In this document: positions 1 to 10,957 of the stretch, one piece after another
Numbering within the stretch: the stretch's first letter is position 1
Layout of the letters: each line of letters starts with the position of its first letter
Assembly: GCA_013397935.1 (NCBI GenBank)
Contig: VZRN01001861.1
Coordinates: 351,745 to 415,744 of the forward strand
Direction of reading: 5' to 3'
Length of the DNA stretch: 64,000 bases
DNA from: Dasyornis broadbenti
Taxonomy: Eukaryota; Chordata; Aves; Passeriformes; Dasyornithidae
Notes under the pieces: model-generated
The model's database searches: none
What the model saw: only the letters and a program-made list of their open reading frames with translations
What the model was told of the DNA's origin: nothing
Made by a program: the position numbers and the translations under genes

Positions 1-2931
1 CAGTTAGGTACGTAATTACCACTTTATATTCACTCTCAGCAGGAGCTTTTGAGTGCTGGGCATGTTCAGAGGCCTGACACTAAAGCGTGCAGAGCAGTGC
101 ATTAAGGCATCAAAAAGGGTAACTTAAAAGTCATTGCCATGGCTACATGACAACTTATTTTGCAGTATAATATGTTCTATGAAATATGCATCATCCTATT
201 CAATATATATCATTTGTTTTTAGCATTTCATTTCTGATAATAGTCTTTTAATGATAATCATGGTCTTTTAATGATTGTAATAATTAGACTCTTATAAATC
301 AATAAGTTTTATGTTAAATATGCTGAAATCCTTTAAAAGTATTTCTTTTTCTCTGCACTTTCGAAGGTGCTTTGCTCTTTTGCAGTGTCTGAAATCTCTC
401 TAGAGCCACATTAAAAAGTCTTCCGGGAGCGTCATTTTCTTCCCTGGCTGCCAAAGGCTCCTCATGTCTTCTTGTTCTTCCTTTAAGGATGTGATAAAGA
501 CAAAAAATCAAGCACCCATTTTTTGCATCTAAAATGTAATTGATAATTCTTCCTCTTTTTACTAAGCAGAAACTATTATGGGACTAAACCTTGGCGATGA
601 CCTTATAAACAAGGGTCTCAGAGCAGCAACACAACACTGAAGCCATTCCATACCATCAGCTCCTGGCACCACTGCCTCCTGGGTGTCCATACAACCAACT
701 CTAGACTTTGTAGACTTTGCTTTTTTTTCTTTCAGGCCAGTATTAGGCAACTTTGCTTTCTACAACTTCCCCATTCTTCAAAAAACCCACATCTTTCAGT
801 CTTTCTTAGTAAAAAATATTGAGAGCTTTCAGTAAGGTTATATATCCAGAAGGGAAACCTCATGGTTCATACGATCTTGCAGAGCCCCAGATTACACATG
901 CAGGTTTAATTATACATCTAACAGTTACTCACCCATTTCACACAGCTTCATTAGACTTTCATTAAAGGCAGGGATGGAAAAAGAGAGAATTATTTGTCAT
1001 TCTTTCTAGTTTTTTCTAATTTTAAAGGGAAAACTGGATGCTGTGGAAGTGTTCCCACATATCTGCCCACTGACACTGACCTGGTCCATCTCCTCTGTTG
1101 GTCACACAAGAGTCAAGATTAATTATTTTTCAAATAAATAGGAAATTCACCAAAAAGTTTGAAATGAACAGCACTATGCCTCGTGCCTCCCCTCCTGCCT
1201 GCACCGCTGGAGCCTACCCTGCACAGTCTCAACAGCAGGATGACCAGGAGCACACTGGCCTGGCCCAAAACCAGCACATTTGGTCAATGTATGTTTTAAT
1301 ATTTTCAATTAAGAAAATCTCAGTTTAAGCAATAATTATAGCAGAACCCCTCTATATAGTAACGATGGAAGAACATTGTCACAACTGCCCATGGCAACAA
1401 CTTGAACAAAAATGGGTTAGAGGGGAAAAAACATAATTAGGATGAGACACACATGCCCGACTCTGAAAGAAAGATTGTTTGTGCCTAACGCATTCCAGAA
1501 ATTGCTCAAGAAGAGCTCAGTGAGCCCCAGCTTATCAGTCCCCCACAGGACACAGCACACGGGCTCCAGCGGTTGGAGAAGCACCACGGCCACAAAGCGA
1601 CTGCGGCAGCCAACAGGAGCCATGGCAGCCCCAGGCTGACATCTCCTCCTCACAGACACGTGAAATACACCTCACCTTTATCCATGAGGGATGCTTGGGA
1701 AAACAGGGCTGGAGAAGAGCGCGAGCATCACCCGGCAGCCCGGCTGCCCCCGGAGGATTGCTCCATGCCGCTCCCTGTGCAGAACAGCTGCCTCCCTGGT
1801 TGACCAGGAGCACTGGCCAGTCCCAAAAGCAGAAGAACACCTCTCTTCTTTCCCGATTTCCTTCCCTGTCTTTGAAGAAAATACTCCCAAAAGACATTTG
1901 TGCAACCAATAGACAATAATATATTTATAACAAATATGTGGAACTGAAACAAAAGTGATGTATTAAAGGAAAAAAGTGCAGTATTGAAAAGGGAAAGTGC
2001 TGGGAATGAACAGAAAATAAGAATATTGAAACTGCTGCCAGGAGCAGTACAAAATAATCATTCCTGTCTTCCTGCATCAGCATCACTGTTCAGGGAGCAG
2101 ACCTGGAGAATGCAAAGACAGGTTTGCTACACACCCGTTGTTTCCATACAAGTACAAAGCTATAAGGTCAGAGCTCAGCGGGTGCCAGGAGTCAGCCCTG
2201 CTCAGGGTCCCCCCAAGTTGAGGCCGAAGTGAGCCCTGGGGCTGAGCCACAGCCCAGCTGAATTGCAGCATGAAGCCACCACCCTCAGCATGGTGACCCA
2301 AGGAGAGATCCTCAGGTGGCTTAAATAGCAAAGAAAAATCCCAAACATTTAAAAACAAACAAATGAGGGGAAAAGCTCACCAAAAGCAAAAAACCAAACA
2401 TTTCTCAGGTGCATTTGCTGCCAGGGAACTTGGATCCAATCTCATAAATTCTACTAAAAGCATCATCACTTGTAGTGTAAAGCCTGGGTTACAGGCCTTC
2501 ACGTTCCTGTAGGAACAAACCAGCCCCACATGCCTGTCTTGTTCTTTCGTGTATCAGGCCCAAAAAATACGCTACAGTCAGAAACAGAGACCTTCTCCCA
2601 CTCACTGAACACTCCACTGGAGTCTTTCTACTGAACTGCTCCACTCTGCTTCTCACTAGCCCTTTCTCAAAGACTCATTTACACTAGGAGTAATAGTGAT
2701 CAAATGTTTGGTGATTATATTAAAATCAGAAACTTGTAGGGATAATACATTGGACTTCCGCCAGCATTTCCTCCACACCTTTTGAAGATTTTACTGTGGT
2801 TGGGGTTGGGTTGGTTTTTTAAAAAAAGATTGAATGTATGGTGCCATCTCCTGGACAGCATAACCTAATCCACCAACAGTCAAGTGGTTTTCCCAAAAAA
2901 CCTTGAGAGGCGATCAATTTTACTTCCTTAC

Positions 2932-3515
2932 AGTGCATAGAACCACAGACTGGTTTGGGTTGGGAGGAACCTTAAAGCTCATCCACTCCTACTGCCATGG
3001 CAGGGACACCTCCCACTGTCCCAGGCTGCTCCAAGCCCCATCCAGCCTGGCCGTGGGCACTGCCAGGGGTCCAGGGGCAGCCACAGCTTCTCTGGGCATC
3101 CTGTGCCAGGGCCTCATCACCCTCACAGGGAAGGAATTGTCCCTGATCTCCAATCTAAATATCTCCTCTTTAGTGTGAAACCATTTCCCCTTGTCTATCA
3201 CTCTCTGCCAATGTAAAAAGTCACTCTCCCTCTTTTTCATAAGTTTCTTTAGGGACTGTCAGGGACTCTGAGCTCTCCCTGGAGCCTTCTCCTCTCCAGG
3301 TGAGCATCCCCAGCTCTCCCAGCCTGGCTCCAGAGCTGAGGGGCCCCAGGCTTTGCACCCTTCCCATGGCCTCCCTTGGACTTGCTCCAGCAGCTCCATG
3401 CCCTTTCCATGCTGGGGATCCCAAACCTGGGCACAGTGTTCCAGCTGCCCTGCCGTGCCAGAAAGGTGCCCAGCTTGCCCAGCCCAAAGAAGGGGGAAGG
3501 CAACCCACACACAAC
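2932..3515 (-). mobile_element. CR1 LINE fragment (3' end at the left)
   Basis: The left end reads like the reverse complement of the avian CR1 3' end (a tract of the type TGGTTTGGGTTGGGAGGAAC). It is followed by the usual CR1 text about shared 'compressed' G/C-rich coding remnants, including segments like CTCCAGCCTGG and CCATCCAGCCTGGCC. The copy is 5'-truncated and has no intact reverse transcriptase frame. Two blocks, about 2932-3240 and 3240-3515, may be one element or two adjacent ones. Confidence 0.8.
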
Positions 3516-4567
3516 CCATAATATGAGAGCACAGCTTAGCTTCAGACTGTTTATATCTAGAGAGAGAGAAAAACTTTTTTCTGGGCTTTTTAAATTTATT
3601 TCTAGCAGGTATCAGTGTCTGTTTAATTCGAACATACTGCCCCATGGGACTCATTAGCAGTTTAACAAACTGCCCGGGTACAAACACACAGCAGATAAAA
3701 AGACAGAATCTCAAAATATTGTATGTGTGCCTACAAAAATAATCCAGGTGAATGATGAAGGGTGTCAGGGAAGTGCTCAACCACATCAAACATTGAAAAC
3801 ATTCCTGAGGTGGGCTGTTTAAATATTAAATAAATACCCTGAACTTCTGTAAATGTCAAAAGGAGGAATGATGGAATGCTATTTTTCCTAATCTGTTTCC
3901 CACTGTAATTATGGACTCTATACTCCAGCTAAAAAGATCATTTATCTTCTGCTAAGCATTTCAATTGCTTTTGTCTCCAATAAATTGCAGATATTACCTT
4001 TGACAGGTAACCAAGCCCAGAATAGACACAGATGATGTGCCCAGAAAATATTTAACATTTTTCTTACATATGACTTTTATGAAATGTTTATGAAATGTTT
4101 TATCTCTATTTTTGTAAAAGCTTTTTTATCAAATTCTGTATTGCTAAAAAAAAAAAATAATTTATTCTACCCAGAAATACTAATTTTAGGGAGGGAAAGG
4201 TTATTTACAGGCAAATGTTCTGAACTGTATCCCCCTTTTTTATAATACCACCAGTATAACTATATATATACTAATGTATAGAACTATACAAATTACACTA
4301 CGTGTAAATTATTTTTCCATGAGCTGACCTGGCCACTGGTATGCAGTGGGGACATTTCCACTGTGACATGGATACACAGATAAACCCAGCAAAATAAACC
4401 CAAACCATACGTAACTACACGTGTGAGAACTGGGAAACTAATCAAGAAGAGACAGCGCTAATGAGGGTTGGCAGCCAGGAACAACGGCTGTGCCAGGCGT
4501 GGGGATAGAGGGGAGGGGAGAACACATCCATGGGAACAGAGCGGGGCCATGCACTGCGGATCCTGGG

Positions 4568-4795
4568 CACAGAATCGCAGCATCAGTGAGGCTGGAAAAG
4601 ACCTCCAGCACCATCAAGTCCAGGCTGTGCCCGATGCCCACCTTGTCCCCAGCCCAGAGCACTGAGTGCCACATCCAGGAATTCCCTGGACACCTCCAGG
4701 AGTGGGGACTCCAAACCTCCCTGGGCAGCCCCTGCCAATGCCTGACCACTCTTTCCATGAAGAAATTCTTCCTGCATGGCACAACCTAGCACCAC
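4568..4795 (-). mobile_element. CR1 LINE fragment
   Basis: It begins with CACAGAATCGCAGCATCAGT and a 'GGAAAAGACCTCCAGCACCA' type tract, the reverse complement of a CR1 3' end. It continues with the typical CR1 block that ends in AAGAAATTCTTCCTGCATGG. It is a dead 5'-truncated copy of a different subfamily from the one at 2.9 kb. Confidence 0.8.
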
Positions 4796-5589
4796 ACCTG
4801 TTTGGACTTTGCCACCTGAACCATGGAGGCATTTCTTCCCATTTTTATGGCAGCACTTAAAATCTAGTCCTAAGATAAAGGGTAAGAGCAGAGATTCGCA
4901 GCACTTACCAACGCATTTAATTCACCTTGAAATATCAGATATTTACTGTTCTGTGTGGGATTACAGGAAATCTGAGCTAAATCAGAGACTGCACTTTAGT
5001 AGCTTTTTTTTGGTTGCTATTTAAGGCAGGCAAAGCTGAGCAGCAGGTCTGGTGTTACAGGTCCATCACTGCTGAGAACAAGTAGTTTCTCATCGTGCCT
5101 CTGCAACAGCTTAGATTACAAAAGTGACATCAAATCTTAGCACTTCCGTAAGTATTCAGAGTTTGAACATATTCCATCTGAGGTGTCGGACAGACTTGGA
5201 CTCTTCCACTGGCAGCACAGGTCACTGCTGCTCACACTGCACGTGTGGGAAACCCCTTCCTCACACAATTTGATGGAATTTGGTTGAGTAACTGTGCTCA
5301 GAAACAAACGTCTGTGCTTGTTTTATTACTGCATTACTCTAGTACAGCAGCGAGTGAAGGGATACCTGTTTCGGGATAAATGTAGCTTGGATTGTGTCCT
5401 GTGTGATCACAACACAAGTGATGTGCCAGCGCTACGGGGGCTGTGTTGGAGGTGCACTGCCAGCAGCTGGTGGCACCAACAGGGCGGGTATGGGCAGGAC
5501 AGCCGTAAACGGGCGACTTCCAATGCGATAAGAATTCTGTTCCTAACTGGATTAACAAACCGGGCACCCGACTCCCCCTCTCCGCGAAT

Positions 5590-6190
5590 GCACAGGTGTT
5601 CCCCGAGCAGCACCCACCCGGAGCCCGGCAGAGCTTTCTCCCGCCCCGCCCCGCCCGGGCGGTCCCGAGGGCTCCGCACCGCCTCCGCCCCCGGCGCTTC
5701 CGGGCCGCGTTCCGGCTCCGGTGTTGGTGCCCGGCCGGGCCGGGCCGTGCCGGCCATGGGCGANNNNNNNNNNNNNNNNNNNNNNNNNNNNNNNNNNNNN
5801 NNNNNNNNNNNNNNNNNNNNNNNNNNNNNNNNNNNNNNNNNNNNNNNNNNNNNNNNNNNNNNNNNNNNNNNNNNNNNNNNNNNNNNNNNNNNNNNNNNNN
5901 NNNNNNNNNNNNNNNNNNNNNNNNNNNNNNNNNNNNNNNNNNNNNNNNNNNNNNNNNNNNNNNNNNNNNNNNNNNNNNNNNNNNNNNNNNNNNNNNNNNN
6001 NNNNNNNNNNNNNNNNNNNNNNNNNNNNNNNNNNNNNNNNNNNNNNNNNNNNNNNNNNNNNNNNNNNNNNNNNNNNNNNNNNNCTCCGGGCAGGGCTCGG
6101 CGCTGGCCAGGGCTCGGTGCGGCTGTAGCGGGCAGGAGAGGCGGCAGCAGCAGCCCACGTGTGGCTGTATGCTGGTGCTGATGAATGCGC
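5590..6190 (+). promoter_or_regulatory. CpG-island promoter of FPGT
   Basis: The sequence flanking the gap is strongly G+C- and CpG-rich, with a CCGCCCCGCCCCGCCC tract at about 5640-5656 that offers overlapping Sp1/GC-box sites. There is no TATA box. An ATG in good context (GCCGGCCATGG) lies at 5756, just before the N run. In mammals this promoter is bidirectional and shared with LRRIQ3; whether that holds here cannot be seen. Its extent is approximate because 320 bases are missing. Confidence 0.65.
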
Positions 6191-9100
6191 CGTACCTCTC
6201 CTCCGAGGGTGTCCTATGGAGATAGAATAGCACTAACTCCTGTTTTATATATTCATGCTTACCTTAACTTGGTTATTTAAGCAGTTTGATTATGTGTTAA
6301 TACATTGCCCAGTGGTAATGTAAAACTGGTCTGACTGCCCATAATACCATCCTGCAGTTCTTAATTCCTATTCGCTTTGATGTACAAAGTAAGTAATCTC
6401 AGTTTTATCTCCAGTGTAGAGTAATATGCAGAGGCTAATTCTCAGAAAATCTGGCAGTTTTGAGTTGTAGGAGCACATAAAATATCCCAAACCATTTCCT
6501 CAGATCCCAAACCTTCCTTATTTCCGTACTGTAAATGTCAGAAGTACTTCTGAACGCTGCTTTGAATCCATTAGTAGGCTTTTGTCTGACTTGTTTCTTA
6601 CAGGAGCTGGTTTTTATGGCTGAGTTATGGCCTGTTTAATTGATTAAATGCTCCAAATGATGGGGTTGTGGAGAGGTATCTGGAAGGGAAAATTGTCACA
6701 GAGTTTTTCCTGAAGTTGCTTGCTCAGGTTACCATTCCCTCAGAGAGCACAGACGTCCGGAGGGAATGTTCATCAGCTTCTGTGCGTGACATTACCGACC
6801 ATGTTAAGGTAGAAGGACTATCCCATCAGTGCTGGCTGGGCACCAGCACACCTCACCTGTCAGAAAAGGCATTATTGGAGCTCTTCTCAAGATACTAAAA
6901 TACTTCTTCTTTAGGAAATGGTGGATCAACTCTTCATGTTCTTCGTTTCTTGGAAGAGCAGTATGGTGATCAGTGGACTTCCTTCAAGGTGCTGCTAATC
7001 CATTCTGGTAAATTCAATTTTACATTTTTCGCTATAAAATGATTCTTTTCTTTCTTTTCTTTCTTTTCTTTCTTTTCTTTCTTTTCTTTCTTTTCTTTCT
7101 TTTCTTTCTTTTCTTTCTTTTCTTTCTTTTCTTTCTTTTCTTTCTTTCATGGTAGAGATGGTAGACAATTTGGAGTTCCAAAATACAGTTCTCTCAGAAA
7201 AGTAGCCCATGTGTCTGATCATTTGAGATTAGGTTGGTACTTAAAAGATGTTACTGTCTCTTCAGCATTTCTTCTCAGCACTCAAGTTGCTTCGTGAGTG
7301 AGAAAGAGATGTAATTCACAGGTGTGATTTAAGTTTCTGCCTTGAAATATCCATTTAAGGAATGCAGCCCTCTCTAGGGGGACCTTGGGCTCCTCATACC
7401 TCTGGGCAGGCTGAGTTCTTGCCTTCTTGTCCACGTGGTCAGGTCACTTCCAGAAGTGGAAGAACATCAGTTCTGCAGAGGAGAAAGAAACCGGGTGATA
7501 ACAAGTCTTGTGACCAAACCTCTGCTTATTTGACTCATCTCTGGCTCAAAATTCCCATCAGGAATGTAGGGGTTCTCCTTCAAGCAAAAAGCAGGTATCA
7601 TTTCCTTTTGTCACTTCAGCAAGGTAATGAAAGGTAATGAAATCAGTCACAGTTTTAATATGAGCTGTGTAAGGCAGGCTGTGTTTTGGACATATGGTCA
7701 GATCTACTTTGGGACTTGGTCTGTGACCAAGCTGATCACGCTTTTTAATGCGTTTGCATACCTGTGAAATGGCTGCATAGGTTTAGTGTTTTGCTTACTT
7801 ACATACAGTGTCTCTGTGTAACTGAAAGTGTCTTTTTCCCAGGTGGTTACAGCCAGCGTTTGCCAAATGCAAGTGCCCTGGGGAAAATCTTCACAGCTGT
7901 GCCGTTCGGTGATCCTGTTTACCAGATGCTGGAGCTGAAATTGGCCATGTACATCGACTTCCCTCGTCACATGAAACCAGGAGTCCTCATTACGTGTTCA
8001 GATGACATAGAGCTGTACAGCACTGGAGTCACAGAAACCATCACATTTGATAAACCTGGATTTACCGCGCTGGCTCACCCCTCCGATTTGGCAGTCGGGA
8101 CCACTCACGGGGTGTTTGTGTTAGATCCGTCCAGCTTTTCAGGAAAAGAAGGGCTGGAATATGTATCATGCCTTCGTTTCCTGCACAAGCCTGACATGGA
8201 GACAATGCGGCAGAGTGGTGCAGTGTGTGTGAGGGGAGATTGCCCTCAGCTCAGCTCCTCCGGGAACCACGGCAGCTCGGGAATGGCTTCGGAGTGTGTG
8301 TACACTGACAGCATATTCTACATTGATCACAGCACTGCACGGCAACTACTACTGTTCTATAAGCAGGTGGGCACTCTTTGCTGTGAAATAGATGCCTATG
8401 GTGACTTTCTCCAGGCCCTGGGGCCTGGAGCCACTCCGGATTACACCAAAAACACAAGTACTGTCACCAAGGAGGACTCGGGGTTGGTGCAAGTGCGGCA
8501 GCAGCTGTACTCCCTCCTGCAAGGTACCGCCCTAAATGTCATAGTCCTCAACAACTCCCAGTTCTACCATATCGGAACTACTCAGGAGTATTTGTTTCAT
8601 TTTGCTGCTGAGAGCAAACTGAGATTTGAGCTTGACTTGCAGTCTGTGGCTTTTAGCATCTTCCCTGACCCAGCCAAGACCTTGGATCGATCAAGCATCA
8701 TCCAGAGCATCCTCGAGCCCGGATGTGTGATAGGGCCTGGGTCTGTCATTGAGTACTCCAGAATTGGGCCTGAGGTCTCAGTTGGGAAAAGCAGCATTGT
8801 TAGCGGGTCCTACATAAATTTCAGTGTAGACATACCCTCACACTGCTTCCTGAGTTCAGTAAGTGTGAAAATTAATGATCGAGTGCAGTACGTCACCATG
8901 GTGTTCAGTGTGGGTGACAACTTGAAAAAGACCGTGAAATTGCTGTCGGATATACACTCCCTCCAGTTTTTTGGAGCCAGCTTACCAGAATGCCTGGACC
9001 TCTGGAGCATAGAGGCTTCAGACCAGCTCTTCTCCAGTGAGGACACACGTTTGGGGCTGTGGACTGCGAGGATTTTCCCTGTTTGCTCTACTCTAAGTGA

Positions 9101-9305
9101 GTCAGTTAGAACATCACTGAAGATGTTGAATTCTGTGCAGCACATGTCAGCTTTCAAACTGAGCGGCTTTCAGCTTTTGTCTGTTGAAGAAATGCTCTCC
9201 TACAAAGATGTGGATGACATGCTGAAGTTTAGGAAGCAAATTTATGACAAAATCTGCCTACAAAGGCAAAAAGAGAAGTCTGATTTTAGAATGAACAGTA
9301 CTTGA
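5756..9305 (+). CDS. FPGT: Fucose-1-phosphate guanylyltransferase (GDP-L-fucose pyrophosphorylase), gene with 5' exon in gap
   Basis: FPGT joins L-fucose-1-phosphate and GTP to give GDP-L-fucose in the cytosolic fucose salvage pathway (EC 2.7.7.30). Two coding exons are visible, 6915-7007 and 7843-9305. Joined, they read through without a stop for about 517 residues and align along their length with vertebrate FPGT. Landmarks are NGGSTL (nucleotide-binding start), GGYSQRLPNASALGKIF, YQMLELKLAMYIDFP, ALGPGAT and a C-terminal LLSVEEMLSYKDVDDM. The first ~84 residues are not seen anywhere between 6084 and 6914, so I infer they lie in the gap, starting perhaps at the ATG at 5756. The last exon carries most of the protein, as in mammals. 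TNNI3K follows on the same strand 3 kb downstream. The identification is firm; the start is not. Confidence 0.95.
5764..6083. other. Assembly gap (320 N)
   Basis: A run of 320 N lies inside the CpG-rich FPGT promoter. GC-rich bird promoters are often lost from short-read assemblies. The missing FPGT 5' coding part, about 250 nt if it matches the human protein, would fit here if the gap length is real. Confidence 0.99.
6915..7007 (+). CDS. FPGT: FPGT internal coding exon
   Basis: The 93-nt exon follows TTCTTCTTTAG and ends before GTAAAT. It encodes NGGSTLHVLRFLEEQYG and, at its end, LLIHS. It starts with two bases of a split glycine codon and ends with one base of a glycine codon. It can therefore splice both to the FPGT last exon and, in the same phase, to TNNI3K exon 2. 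Confidence 0.93.
7043..7148 (+). repeat. 9-bp minisatellite (CTTTTCTTT)n
   Basis: About 11-12 perfect tandem copies of a pyrimidine-only 9-mer sit in the FPGT intron, 35 bp after the donor at 7008. On the minus strand it reads as Lys-Glu-Arg repeats, which is a compositional artefact and not a gene. Pure purine/pyrimidine mirror-like tracts of this kind can form triplex DNA and are expected to vary in length. Confidence 0.97.
7843..9305 (+). CDS. FPGT: FPGT last coding exon
   Basis: This exon of 1463 nt follows CTTTTTCCCAG and runs to the TGA at 9303-9305. It encodes most of the enzyme. An in-frame ATG at 7764 is in the intron, and the splice after 7842 joins GGY correctly, so 7764 is not the start. 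No frameshift or stop interrupts the frame. The C-terminal tail (RQKEKSDFRMNST) is divergent, as it is between mammals and birds generally. Confidence 0.97.
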
Positions 9306-9408
9306 ACAAATCTCCTGTTTTCATTTGTGGATGATTGATTACTTCCCAGCTGGTAAGCATCCTAAGGAAAAAGTACACAGATCTTTTCTCTGATCTTATT
9401 GAAGTAGA

Positions 9409-9414
9409 AATAAA
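9409..9414 (+). terminator. FPGT polyadenylation signal
   Basis: A canonical AATAAA lies 104 bp after the FPGT stop codon, in AT-rich sequence. A second AATAAA-like site (ATTAATAAACATT) follows at about 9428. A short 3' UTR is therefore likely. Confidence 0.7.
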
Positions 9415-9894
9415 GAAATTGTATAATATTAATAAACATTAATACATTACAATATGTATTTTATTTATACAGAACTATATGAATTGTTTTTCCCAAGTGT
9501 TTTTGTCTCACGCAGGGCTCTGTCTGTGCATGTTTACATGCATTCTGTAAATTCATTCTTGGATTCCACACTTGGCAATAAACACTTTTTCATACATGGG
9601 CTTCCACTAATTATCATTGAGGAACAGTGTATGTTTGCTCATTACATTTCTAATGCATCCATCATCCTTGATGGTCTTACTATCAGTAAAGAGATCGTTG
9701 TGAAGTTGGAGATCAGAAGGTTTAGGGAGCTATTTGGAAGAAATGGCCTGGGCAGTAGGGAATGTCAATGAATGGAGGTTGGTAACAATGCTGGTACTCC
9801 GGGCATCCAGCTGTCCAGGGCTGGGGGAATTTAAAAAGCTTCAGACCAAAATCCCAGAGCCTTAATGAATTCCTTGTTTGATGGAACTCTTTGC

Positions 9895-10054
9895 TGTATC
9901 TCCCCATTCTTGGAGGGATTTAAAAGCTGCCTGGATGTGACACTTGGGCATGTAGGTCAGTGTTGGCCTTGGCAGTGCTGGGGGAATGGTTGGACTTGAT
10001 GTTGTGGGAGGGCTGTTTCAGTCCAAATGCTTCTGTGATCCCATGATTCTCTGT
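9895..10054 (+). mobile_element. CR1 LINE 3' fragment
   Basis: The segment runs from CCCATTCTTGGAGGG through TGGTTGGACTTGATG to a decayed 3' end, TGTGATCCCATGATTCT. This is the avian CR1 3' end in plus orientation. It is severely 5'-truncated. Confidence 0.8.
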
Positions 10055-10854
10055 ATTGCAGCTGTTGATGAAGTGTGCACATTTTTAGCTATGACTGATG
10101 GCAGTCCTTGCAGACCAGACCCTTCCTGACAATAATAATCCAAGGGTGATGTATTCAGTCTGTGCATGTATTTTATCCATGTTGTGTTTACAGCTCCAGG
10201 TAATCTGTATATTCCACATTCTGCTGTTAATGTGGGTGACAACAATTTTCTCATGCAGCCAGCTGGGATAAATGTGTCCCAAGGAAACAGAGACTTGTGC
10301 AAGGCCACTCAGTAAAAATTCACAGGCAGATCATAGTAATTTGGGGGTTTCTAGTTTCCAGAACCAGGTTCTGAAAACAAGACCATCACATCCTGGCCCA
10401 TGATTTTCCTGCTGAGTAATGAAAGGTGCAGCACTGACAGTGCCAGGCAGGCAGAACCTTCTGCAGACAGGAGTCATCTACTGAAGCCTAGAATTTGATT
10501 TTGGTTGAGCCTCATGGAGTTTCCCAGATGGATGCAGCGTTCAGACGTTGATCATGAAATGCAATTTTGGCTGGTACAACTTCAAACAAAGTCAGGCTTT
10601 GAGCTTTGAATGATTTTCCTCATGTCAGCTTTCTTTATTTAATTGGTTCTGCTGTGTAGTGCAATTAATAGGGCTCAGCATGAACACCCTTGAAATGATT
10701 TCCCTGAATGCCCTGAGCATGAGCCATGATCAGCAGAGGTTTAGCCGCACTGTCTGTGCTACACTGAAACCTGAGAGGAGTTATTTCAGTGACCTTTGGT
10801 GCAGGAAACTGAAATCTGAGAAACTGGGCACTTCACAAAGAGCACAATGGAAGG

Positions 10855-10957
10855 CAGCTGAAATAAAAATGAGCAGCTGAGAGGAATCTGTCAGCTAAGA
10901 GAGCAGCTGAAGGATTTGGGGAGCTGACAAGAGGAAGTAAGCTCCAAGGATCAGCTG
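10855..10957 (+). promoter_or_regulatory. Cluster of four CAGCTG E-boxes
   Basis: CAGCTG occurs at 10855, 10874, 10904 and 10952, four times in 103 bp, with further half matches (TCAGCTAAG, GAGCTGAC) between. CAGCTG is the class of E-box bound by myogenic and related bHLH factors. It lies 1.3 kb before the TNNI3K ATG. A regulatory role is inference; a degenerate tandem repeat of GAGCAGCTGA is an alternative reading. Confidence 0.3.

Larger units (their letters stand above)
1..5580. other. Intergenic region upstream of FPGT
   Basis: No convincing coding exon was found on either strand. It holds AT-rich unique sequence, two truncated CR1 LINE fragments (listed separately) and short A or TA runs near 4150 and 4260. 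In mammals the minus strand here would be expected to carry the 5' end of LRRIQ3, which shares a promoter with FPGT. I could not recognise its leucine-rich-repeat exons. The one spliced-looking minus-strand frame, at 314-511, is discussed under findings. Confidence 0.6.

Noticed and set aside
3259..3789. Minus-strand open frame of 176 codons
   Set aside because: Half of it is inside a CR1 fragment and the rest is AT-rich non-coding sequence. It has no resemblance to a known protein.
5294..6233. Long frames spanning the N run on both strands
   Set aside because: They are open only because N codons are not stops.
6668..6898. Possible FPGT upstream exon
   Set aside because: The translation does not resemble the FPGT N terminus and runs to a stop before the true exon at 6915.
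6995..7222. Minus-strand Lys-Glu-Arg repeat protein
   Set aside because: It is only the translation of the 9-bp minisatellite in the FPGT intron.
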